From Paenibacillus sp. PK3_47 (GTDB taxonomy: Bacteria > Bacillota > Bacilli > Paenibacillales > Paenibacillaceae), in NCBI RefSeq assembly GCF_023520895.1, contig NZ_CP026029.1, positions 6,014,001 through 6,078,000 on the forward strand: 64,000 bases of DNA, given 5' to 3'. Within the stretch, counting starts at the first letter, position 1, and every line of letters starts with the position of its first letter. This document shows, in pieces, positions 31,104 through 38,239 of the stretch. Both the position numbers and the translations under genes were made by a program. The notes under the pieces are model-generated. The model did not search any database. It was not told where the DNA came from and saw only the letters and a list, made by a program, of their open reading frames with translations.

Positions 31104-33137
31104 ATGAGCACAATCCATAAGAAAAAGCTGCTGACTGGACCGATGGTGCAGAGTGCGGTGAAGGACAGCTTTGTGAAGCTGAACCCGGTCACCTTGATGA
31201 AAAATCCGGTCATGTTCGTTGTAGAGATCGGGACATTTATCGTCCTGCTGATGGTAGTCATGCCGGGTTACTTTGGCGCGGGAGATGCAGTAGGCTTCAA
31301 CATTACAGTATTCCTGATTCTGCTGGTCACCTTATTGTTCGCGAACTTTGCAGAAGCGCTGGCCGAAGGCCGCGGGAAAGCACAGGCCGATACCCTGAAA
31401 AAAACCAAACAGGATATCTCGGCTAACAGGGTGACAGGCGGCAGCGTCAAGACAGTGGCCTCTTCCGAGCTGCGTAAAGGGGATATTGTGATTGTCAGCC
31501 AAGGGGAGCTGATCCCCGGCGACGGTGAAGTGATAGAAGGTCTGGCTTCGGTGGATGAATCCGCGATTACGGGTGAATCGGCTCCGGTGATTAAGGAGGC
31601 CGGCGGCGATTTCAACTCGGTCACGGGCGGTACAAGAGTCGTGAGCGATGAAATCAAGGTGCGGATTACAAGCGATCCCGGAGAATCCTTTCTTGACCGG
31701 ATGATCTCGCTGGTCGAAGGTGCTTCGCGGCAAAAAACGCCGAATGAAATCGCCCTGAACACGCTGCTGATCAGCTTGACGATTATTTTCCTGATCGTTG
31801 TGGTGACCCTCCGTCCGATAGCCGCCTATCTGGAGGTGGAGCTGGAAATCCCTGTGCTGATTGCGCTGCTGGTCTGTCTTATACCGACGACTATCGGCGG
31901 ATTATTGTCAGCCATCGGGATTGCCGGTATGGACCGGGTGACCCAGTTCAATGTTCTGGCGATGTCAGGCAAAGCAGTGGAGGCTGCCGGGGACATTAAT
32001 ACGATGATTCTTGACAAGACAGGTACCATTACCTTCGGCAACCGAATGGCGAGTGAATTGATTCCTGCAGGTAAAGAGAGTGAGGAAGAGCTGGCCGTGT
32101 GGGCAGCGATCAGTTCGCTTAAAGACGAGACACCCGAAGGAAGATCGGTCATTGAACTGGTGAAAAAGCTGGGATACCGCTACGATCCGGAATGGGCTGC
32201 GGGCGGTGAATTTATTGAATTCAGGGCGGAGACGCGGATGAGCGGAATCGACCTTCAGGACGGACGCAAGGTCCGGAAGGGTGCCGTTGATTCCATACGC
32301 CGGTGGGTGTCCGCCCAGGGAGGACAAATTCCAGACAATCTGGAGACTCATTCCAATGCGGTGGCCGGCAAGGGCGGTACTCCGCTGGCTGTAGCCGTGG
32401 ACAACCGGATTTACGGGCTGATCTATTTGAAGGACACGGTAAAACCGGGAATGAAGGAACGGTTTGATGAGCTGCGTAAAATGGGGATCAAAACGATCAT
32501 GTGTACCGGGGACAATCCGCTGACTGCTGCAACGATAGCTGCTGAAGCGGGAGTGGACGGTTTTATAGCCGAAAGCACACCGGAGGATAAAATTGAAGTG
32601 ATCCGCCGTGAGCAGAGCGAGGGCAAGCTGGTGGCGATGACAGGGGACGGGACAAATGACGCGCCTGCCTTGGCACAAGCTGATGTGGGGCTAGCCATGA
32701 ACAGCGGGACCTCGGCAGCCAAGGAAGCGGCCAATATGGTGGACCTGGATTCAGATCCGTCCAAGATTATTGAAGTGGTGGCCATCGGCAAGCAGCTGCT
32801 GATGACGCGCGGGGCATTGACCACATTCAGTATCGCCAATGATATCGCCAAATATTTTGCGATCATCCCGGCGATGTTCACATTGGCCATCCCGCAGATG
32901 GAGGTACTGAATATAATGGGGCTCGGTTCACCCGGCTCGGCAATTATCTCCGCGCTGATCTTTAACGCGATCATTATTCCGCTGCTGATTCCGCTGGCCA
33001 TGAGAGGCGTTTCGTATAAGCCGATGAGCTCTGTGAAATTACTGCGGCGGAATATTTTTATCTATGGTCTCGGCGGCATGCTCGTTCCGTTTCTCGGCAT
33101 CAAGGTCATCGACCTGTTTGTCAGCATATGGATCTGA
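31104..33137 (+). CDS. kdpB: Potassium-transporting P-type ATPase subunit KdpB
   Basis: 677 residues with all P-type ATPase motifs: actuator SAITGESAPV (TGES), phosphorylation site MILDKTGTITFGN, nucleotide-binding KGGTPLAV, and hinge MTGDGTNDAPALAQADVGLA. About seven helices. It hydrolyses ATP to drive potassium uptake through KdpA. It starts 18 bp after kdpA with GGAGAGGAAG as ribosome binding site. Confidence 0.97.
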   Translation: MSTIHKKKLLTGPMVQSAVKDSFVKLNPVTLMKNPVMFVVEIGTFIVLLMVVMPGYFGAGDAVGFNITVFLILLVTLLFANFAEALAEGRGKAQADTLKKTKQDISANRVTGGSVKTVASSELRKGDIVIVSQGELIPGDGEVIEGLASVDESAITGESAPVIKEAGGDFNSVTGGTRVVSDEIKVRITSDPGESFLDRMISLVEGASRQKTPNEIALNTLLISLTIIFLIVVVTLRPIAAYLEVELEIPVLIALLVCLIPTTIGGLLSAIGIAGMDRVTQFNVLAMSGKAVEAAGDINTMILDKTGTITFGNRMASELIPAGKESEEELAVWAAISSLKDETPEGRSVIELVKKLGYRYDPEWAAGGEFIEFRAETRMSGIDLQDGRKVRKGAVDSIRRWVSAQGGQIPDNLETHSNAVAGKGGTPLAVAVDNRIYGLIYLKDTVKPGMKERFDELRKMGIKTIMCTGDNPLTAATIAAEAGVDGFIAESTPEDKIEVIRREQSEGKLVAMTGDGTNDAPALAQADVGLAMNSGTSAAKEAANMVDLDSDPSKIIEVVAIGKQLLMTRGALTTFSIANDIAKYFAIIPAMFTLAIPQMEVLNIMGLGSPGSAIISALIFNAIIIPLLIPLAMRGVSYKPMSSVKLLRRNIFIYGLGGMLVPFLGIKVIDLFVSIWI

Positions 33138-33174
33138 TGAGCGTTGTGTGTCTACCGCAGAAAGGATGAACAAG

Positions 33175-33795
33175 ATGAATAGTGTGGGTTCAAACAGGGA
33201 AGAAGTTGCAGCTGTTTCCGGAGCTGTTTATTTGTTAAGTGTGATCCGTCTCAGCATTGTATTTATAATCCTGTGCGGAATTGTGTATCCGCTGGCTTCT
33301 ACGGCTCTTGCACAGGTGCTGATGCCCAAGCAGGCGAATGGAAGCCTGCTGAAGAACGGTGACGGTGTAGTCATTGGCTCCGAGCTGATCGGTCAGAACT
33401 TTACAAATCCGGCATTGTTTCAGGGCCGTGTATCCAGTATTGAATATAAAGCTGAAGCTTCGGGTTCGAACAACTATGGACCGTCTAACCCTGATATGCT
33501 CCAGCGGACGAAGGACTCTATAGAAGCGTGGAAAGCAAATAACCCTGAGGTGCCGGTTCAGCAATTACCGGTTGATCTGGTGACGAACTCGGGATCAGGT
33601 CTCGATCCGCATATTTCGCCTGCGGGGGCAAACGTGCAAATCCCCCGGATTAGTGCCCTGAGCGGGATACCGGAAGGCGAGCTCGAAGCATTGGTGCAGC
33701 AGTATACGAAAGGCCGTGATCTCGGAGTATTCGGTGAGGAACGTGTCAACGTGCTGAAACTGAACGCTGCGGTTATGGAAATAACGGCACAATAG
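33175..33795 (+). CDS. kdpC: Potassium-transporting ATPase subunit KdpC
   Basis: 206 residues from ATG 33175 (AAAGG nine bases upstream); the open frame extends back into kdpB but that part is not KdpC-like. One N-terminal membrane helix (LSIVFIILCGIVYPLASTAL), then the periplasm-side domain with IGSELIGQNFTNPALFQGR, NYGPSNPDML, and the family signature SGSGLDPHISPAGANVQ. KdpC assists nucleotide binding by KdpB. Confidence 0.95.
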   Translation: MNSVGSNREEVAAVSGAVYLLSVIRLSIVFIILCGIVYPLASTALAQVLMPKQANGSLLKNGDGVVIGSELIGQNFTNPALFQGRVSSIEYKAEASGSNNYGPSNPDMLQRTKDSIEAWKANNPEVPVQQLPVDLVTNSGSGLDPHISPAGANVQIPRISALSGIPEGELEALVQQYTKGRDLGVFGEERVNVLKLNAAVMEITAQ

Positions 33796-33805
33796 TCAGG
33801 CTTGC

Positions 33806-33830
33806 GCCCTGTCCGGAACTCGGACAGGGC
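33806..33830 (+). promoter_or_regulatory. Hairpin between kdpC and the double-KdpD-N gene
   Basis: GCCCTGTCCG, loop GAACT, CGGACAGGGC. A perfect 10-bp stem with no T run after it. It may reduce read-through or stabilise the upstream mRNA rather than end transcription. Confidence 0.55.
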
Positions 33831-33863
33831 AGTATGCGTTAATTCAGGAAAGGAAGGCCAGCC

Positions 33864-36170
33864 ATGCCGCCATATAAACGGAAGACACCGGAGGAAATCC
33901 TCTATTCTATCTATCAGCTGCACCGGGGTAAGCTCAAAATAATTATCGGCTCGGTCAGCGGCTCCGGCAAAACGTATCACATGCTGGAGGAGGGCAAGCT
34001 GCTGAAGCAGCAGGGCATTGATGTGGTCATCAGTGCGGTATCCACCATGGGACGGAGTGAAACAGTCCAGCAGCTGACAGACCTGGAGCGGGTGCCGAGT
34101 ATTCATTGGCAGAAGGACGGCAAAGAGCAGAAGGATCTGCCGCTTGAGACCCTGCTGGAACGTAACCCCGAGGTGCTTCTCGTCGACGGGCTTGCCCACC
34201 GCAACCGTAAAGAAGCCCGTTTTGCTACCAGGCTGGAGGATATACGTTATTTAATGGATAACGGAATCAGTGTGATTACAACGGTCAATGTGTACGAGCT
34301 CGGGGGAGTGGGCGAATTAATCTATGAAATGACCGGAATCCGCGCTGATGAGACGGTTCCATTGAATACGCTGGAATTAGCGGATGAAGTCCGCTTGATA
34401 GATGTATCACCCGAGACGATTCTGAAACGCATTGAAGAAGGAATACTGGGCGGAGAGATGCCCCCGGCGCTGTCCCGCAGGGGAAACCTCGGCGTACTGC
34501 GCGAGCTTTCCCTGCGCCTGGTGGCTGAAGGCGTCAACGACTCACTGGAGAAATACCGGGAAGAGCAGGGAATGACCGGGCCTTCCGGTGCTGCAGAAAG
34601 AATCCTGGTGTCTGCACAATACCACTGGAACGGTTCACTCTATGTAAGGAGGGGACAGCAGATCGCCAAGAGACTGAACGGTGAGCTGATTGCCGTAACG
34701 TTTGTCCGGAAAGGCCGCGCGCTGACCAAAGAGCAGCAGTCCTTTAAACGTTCGATCATCAAACTTGTGGAACGGGTGGATGCCAGATTTGAGGAGCTTC
34801 CGCTGAAGACACTGAGACAGCTTCCGTCCGGGCTGATCCGTTATGCCATGCACAATAAAGTAACCCGAATCGTTATGGGCCACTCCAAGCAAAGCCGCTG
34901 GCAGGAAAAATGGCAGGGATCGATTGCGAACCGGGTCCTGCGGTCAGCACGGAATATTGACGTCTTCCTGATGGCCGACCGGGCGGAGGCGGACGGGGAA
35001 CGGATTCTGCCGGTCAAATCGAAGGCGAAACCAGCCCCGGGCGCTTTTCACCGGCTGACCGGCCAGGAGCTGGAGAAAAGAATAGAGACGATCCGGCGCG
35101 GCACCTTTAAGGTGTACATCGGAGCCGCTCCCGGTGTAGGCAAGACCTACAAAATGCTCCAGGAAGGCAACCTGCTGCTGAACAAAGGCATCGATGTCGT
35201 CATCGGCCTGCTGGAAACACACGGCAGGAAGGAAACCGGGGCTCAAATAGGCAGCCTGCCGGTCATCCCCAAAGCCAAGATCAAATATCAGTCGGCTGAA
35301 CTGGCTGAAATGGACTGTGAGGCGATCATTGCCCGGCAGCCGGAAGTCGTACTGGTGGACGAACTGGCTCATACGAATGTTCCCGGCAGCCGGAACCGCA
35401 AGCGGTATGAGGACATTAATTACTTGCTGGAGCACGGCATATCGGTAATTACTACTGTAAATGTGCAGCATCTGGAAAGTCTGAATGACGCCGTGGCCCA
35501 GCTTACAGGAGTACGTGTCCGGGAGACCGTTCCGGATGCCATCCTGAGGATGGCCAGTGAGGTGGAGCTGATCGATGTTACACCGCAGATGCTCCAGGAA
35601 CGGATGCGGGCAGGAAAGATTTATGCGTTCGAAAAGGTGAACCAGGCACTGGAATCCTTCTTCAAGATCGGTAATCTGATTGCGCTGCGGGAGCTGGCAC
35701 TGCGCGAAATTGCCGATGATGTAGACGAACGCCTGGAGGCCTGGGACCGTGACACCTCGCTCAGGGGGCCATGGAGCAGACGCGAGGTGATCTTCGTGTG
35801 CGTGGATACAGGTCCCCGGGCAGAGCGGCTGATCCGCCGCGGATTCCGGATTGCCCACCGGCTGAAGGCGGAGTGGTATGTGCATTATGTGCACTGCAAT
35901 ATGAATCAGACGGGGGAAGAGAAGAAACGGCTGGAGCTGCTCCGTCATTTAACAGAGCGGCTTGGCGGTTTGATGGAAATTTCCGCCGCAGGGAGCCCTG
36001 GAGCCGTTCACGGGCAGCTGCTGAACAGGATGAATGAGGTACAGACAACACAGCTTATCATCGGACAGTCGCGGGCTCCGCTTTGGCGGACCTTGTTCAA
36101 AGAAAGCTTCATGCAATATCTGCTGCGCAACGCCCGCCATATGGATATGCTGGTAGTCGCTGATCAATAA
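33864..36170 (+). CDS. Kinase-less protein with two tandem KdpD N-terminal modules
   Basis: 768 residues, soluble, made of two copies of the KdpD sensor module (about 1-375 and 400-768), each an ATPase-like part plus a USP-like part. Copy 2 is canonical: Walker A IGAAPGVGKTYKML near 420, VVLVDELAHTNVPGSRNRKR near 495, TVNVQHLESLND. Copy 1 is diverged: GSVSGSGKTYHML keeps Walker A, but Walker B reads VLLVDGLAHRN with glycine in place of the catalytic-type glutamate. TVNVYELGG replaces TVNVQHLES. Neither USP part has the FTAxY element seen in the full KdpD upstream. There are no transmembrane, HisKA or HATPase domains. It is last in the kdp operon, 68 bp after kdpC with AGGAAAGGAAGG upstream. 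A modulator of KdpD or of the pump is a reasonable inference. Confidence 0.92.
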   Translation: MPPYKRKTPEEILYSIYQLHRGKLKIIIGSVSGSGKTYHMLEEGKLLKQQGIDVVISAVSTMGRSETVQQLTDLERVPSIHWQKDGKEQKDLPLETLLERNPEVLLVDGLAHRNRKEARFATRLEDIRYLMDNGISVITTVNVYELGGVGELIYEMTGIRADETVPLNTLELADEVRLIDVSPETILKRIEEGILGGEMPPALSRRGNLGVLRELSLRLVAEGVNDSLEKYREEQGMTGPSGAAERILVSAQYHWNGSLYVRRGQQIAKRLNGELIAVTFVRKGRALTKEQQSFKRSIIKLVERVDARFEELPLKTLRQLPSGLIRYAMHNKVTRIVMGHSKQSRWQEKWQGSIANRVLRSARNIDVFLMADRAEADGERILPVKSKAKPAPGAFHRLTGQELEKRIETIRRGTFKVYIGAAPGVGKTYKMLQEGNLLLNKGIDVVIGLLETHGRKETGAQIGSLPVIPKAKIKYQSAELAEMDCEAIIARQPEVVLVDELAHTNVPGSRNRKRYEDINYLLEHGISVITTVNVQHLESLNDAVAQLTGVRVRETVPDAILRMASEVELIDVTPQMLQERMRAGKIYAFEKVNQALESFFKIGNLIALRELALREIADDVDERLEAWDRDTSLRGPWSRREVIFVCVDTGPRAERLIRRGFRIAHRLKAEWYVHYVHCNMNQTGEEKKRLELLRHLTERLGGLMEISAAGSPGAVHGQLLNRMNEVQTTQLIIGQSRAPLWRTLFKESFMQYLLRNARHMDMLVVADQ

Positions 36171-36263
36171 ATGACCTCAGATTTACAAACGGGTGTGATA
36201 CGTTTTAAGATTTAGATTATAATTTGTAGTAGAACACAGCCGTTTGAGAGGAGCAGATACTGT

Positions 36264-36845
36264 ATGAAAAGCATCGCCGTTTTTTGCGGGTCAAGTCCCG
36301 GAATTTCCCCGATATACCGCGATCAGGCTGCAGCTCTTGGCAAAGAGCTGGCAGAGCGGCAGATTACTCTGGTTTATGGAGGCGCCAGTGTCGGACTTAT
36401 GGGCGCAGTCGCGGATGCGGCGCTTCATGCCGGCGGCCGTGTTGTGGGCATCATCCCGCATTTTTTGAACAGCCGGGAAATAGCCCATACCCGGCTGTCC
36501 GAACTGATTGTGGTGGATTCCATGCATGAACGAAAGTCTGCGATGGCTGAGCTTGCTGATGGCTTCATCGCGCTGCCCGGCGGACCGGGAACGATGGAGG
36601 AATATTTTGAGATTTTCACATGGGGGCAGCTCGGCCTGCACGTTAAGCCCTGCGGTATTCTGAACATCAATCATTACTATGATCCGCTGATCGCCATGTT
36701 TAACCGGATGTCGGAAGAGCAGTTCATGCAGGATAAATACCGCCCGATGATCATTACTGATACAACACCCCAAGGAATCCTGGAGCAGTTCTCCAGCTAT
36801 AAAGCACCCGTTGTTCCGAATTATTTGACCGAGGATCGGACCTGA
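36264..36845 (+). CDS. LOG-family protein (putative cytokinin-type phosphoribohydrolase)
   Basis: 193 residues with the LOG signature: MKSIAVFCGSSPGISPIYRD, LVYGGASVGLMGAVADAAL, SMHERKSAMAELADGFIALP and PGGPGTMEEYFEIFTW (the PGGxGTxxE active-site motif). The family cleaves nucleoside 5'-monophosphates to free base and ribose 5-phosphate, and in many bacteria is annotated as a lysine-decarboxylase-like protein by old error. Cytoplasmic. GAGAGGAG precedes the start. Monocistronic. Confidence 0.93.
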   Translation: MKSIAVFCGSSPGISPIYRDQAAALGKELAERQITLVYGGASVGLMGAVADAALHAGGRVVGIIPHFLNSREIAHTRLSELIVVDSMHERKSAMAELADGFIALPGGPGTMEEYFEIFTWGQLGLHVKPCGILNINHYYDPLIAMFNRMSEEQFMQDKYRPMIITDTTPQGILEQFSSYKAPVVPNYLTEDRT

Positions 36846-37078
36846 GGAACAGAAACAGGATTCCAGGTTAAACAATACTGAACGCATATAAGCCGCCCGG
36901 GCTATGTGCATCCGGAAAGCTTTTTGCAAGCTGCAAATCAGAACCGAATGAAGTAATGAAATTAAAAGTGAGCAAAACCGATCCCGTCAGCGTGACTGAA
37001 CACACTGGTCCCGTTATACACACACCGTTCCCTTCAGCCGATACATCATCCGCGCTGGTGAATCATTACTTGGCTTGC

Positions 37079-37261
37079 TAACGGACCACAGATCCGTTAT
37101 TTTGCCCTAGAAGTGTGTTTTGGAAGGCTAACGGACCATAGGTCCGTTATTTCATCCGTAAAGGCATAATTTGTCTAACATTTAGAGGAATAAAGGAACT
37201 ACGGTCCGTTAGCGGTGGAAGCGGGGCGATTTCCGGCAAATAACGGACGCTGGGTCCGTTA
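37079..37261. repeat. Dispersed phased-dyad element, copy B (four dyads)
   Basis: 21-bp dyads begin at 37079 (TAACGGACC-ACA-GATCCGTTA), 37129 (TAACGGACC-ATA-GGTCCGTTA, perfect 9-bp arms), 37191 (TAAAGGAAC-TAC-GGTCCGTTA) and 37241 (TAACGGACG-CTG-GGTCCGTTA). Start spacings are 50, 62 and 50 bp. It lies between the LOG gene and a small minus-strand frame. The 36846-37078 stretch before it holds nothing I recognise. Confidence 0.88.
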
Positions 37262-37404
37262 GCGTAAGAAAGAGGCCCACACCGCCGACGGATCCATAGG
37301 TCTTGCCCGGACTGCCAAATGTCCGGGAATAATGTGCTGCTGATGGCAGCAGCCATGCAGAACATGAAGATCATTAAGATAATGACGATCCGGCTTGCTT
37401 GCAT
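37147..37404 (-). CDS. Doubtful small membrane/secreted peptide
   Basis: 85 codons from ATG 37404, which has GAGGG eight bases upstream. The first 22 residues are a good signal or membrane segment (QASRIVIILMIFMFCMAAAI). From about residue 48 the frame runs into the phased-dyad element and loses protein-like character. It may be a small secreted peptide whose 3' end was replaced by the repeat, or a chance frame. No family recognised. Confidence 0.3.
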   Translation of the reverse strand: MQASRIVIILMIFMFCMAAAISSTLFPDIWQSGQDLWIRRRCGPLSYANGPSVRYLPEIAPLPPLTDRSSFIPLNVRQIMPLRMK

Positions 37405-37455
37405 GAAGACGGCCCTCATTCCCCCGTTTCCAGTACGCAGACGTTGAACCTAAAT

Positions 37456-37487
37456 GAAACCCAGGGCCATGAATGGTCCTGGGTTTC
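37456..37487. terminator. Hairpin downstream of the cupin gene
   Basis: GAAACCCAGG...CCTGGGTTTC, a 10-bp stem whose loop can pair further (GCCATGAATGG). It lies 78 bp after the cupin stop on the minus strand; TTTC at the stem end is the only T run. Confidence 0.5.
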
Positions 37488-37564
37488 TCAACACCTGCTT
37501 AGTGGGGGCACTGTGGCCTGCAGTATTCCCGGAATATACAAATCCCTGATCTCCTGGCTGGAAA

Positions 37565-38101
37565 TCAGGATTCTGCCCGCCAAGCTTTCAGCAGCGGCCC
37601 TGAGTCCCCGTATACCGGATCTGTCAGCGGCAGCGGAACCTTGCCGATTTCAGGCAGCCCTTCGGCCCAGTCCTCAGGCGCAGCCCTGCGCGTATTGTAC
37701 TGCATACCGCCCGGATAGGCGCCGGCGACAAGGAAGTCATCGCTGCTCGACAGGCTCTTGTGCGCGGTCCCGGCGGGCAGGACCAGTACATCGCCCGGCG
37801 AAATCTCAAAGGTGGCACCGGAGTCGCCGCCAATCTGTACAAGGGCGGTTCCGGAAATGCCCCCCAGCACCTCATGCGCATTGCTGTGATAATGGTGGTA
37901 AGGGAACACGCCGTCCTCCCAGCTGTTCAGCCAGCCATTGTCATTAAATAATTGCCGGATATGTTCCGGTTGTTCCTTCAGGACACCAGGATACAGAACA
38001 GCCGGCAGCTTCGGGTTATTCGGCAGCAGGCCATCCTCCTTGAACATGAATGTCTTTACCGCCGCCTCCGCTTTCGGTACTGCTGATTGAAATTTAGTCA
38101 T
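37565..38101 (-). CDS. Cupin-domain protein (YjlB-like)
   Basis: 178 residues with a single cupin barrel. Motif 1 is FPYHHYHSNAHEVLGGISG with metal-binding histidines and glutamate, and motif 2 is ISPGDVLVLPAGTAHKSL. The overall layout, beginning with a FKEDGLLPNNPKLPAVLYPG region, matches B. subtilis YjlB, whose function is unknown. Cytoplasmic; probably metal-binding. AGGAGGGAG lies seven bases before the ATG. Confidence 0.85.
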   Translation of the reverse strand: MTKFQSAVPKAEAAVKTFMFKEDGLLPNNPKLPAVLYPGVLKEQPEHIRQLFNDNGWLNSWEDGVFPYHHYHSNAHEVLGGISGTALVQIGGDSGATFEISPGDVLVLPAGTAHKSLSSSDDFLVAGAYPGGMQYNTRRAAPEDWAEGLPEIGKVPLPLTDPVYGDSGPLLKAWRAES

Positions 38102-38239
38102 TGGATTCTCCCTCCTGTTTCTTTTCTATTCATTACCCGTTTTCTGGAAAGTATTTCGCTGCGGCAATACGTAACCGTACAGCTTCTTGCGCGTATAACG
38201 AACAAGAACAATTTACTAAGAAGCTGAGGTAATTCATCT

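Noticed and set aside
33064..33174. N-terminal extension of KdpC into kdpB
   Set aside because: The extension is not KdpC-like and the ribosome binding site supports ATG 33175.
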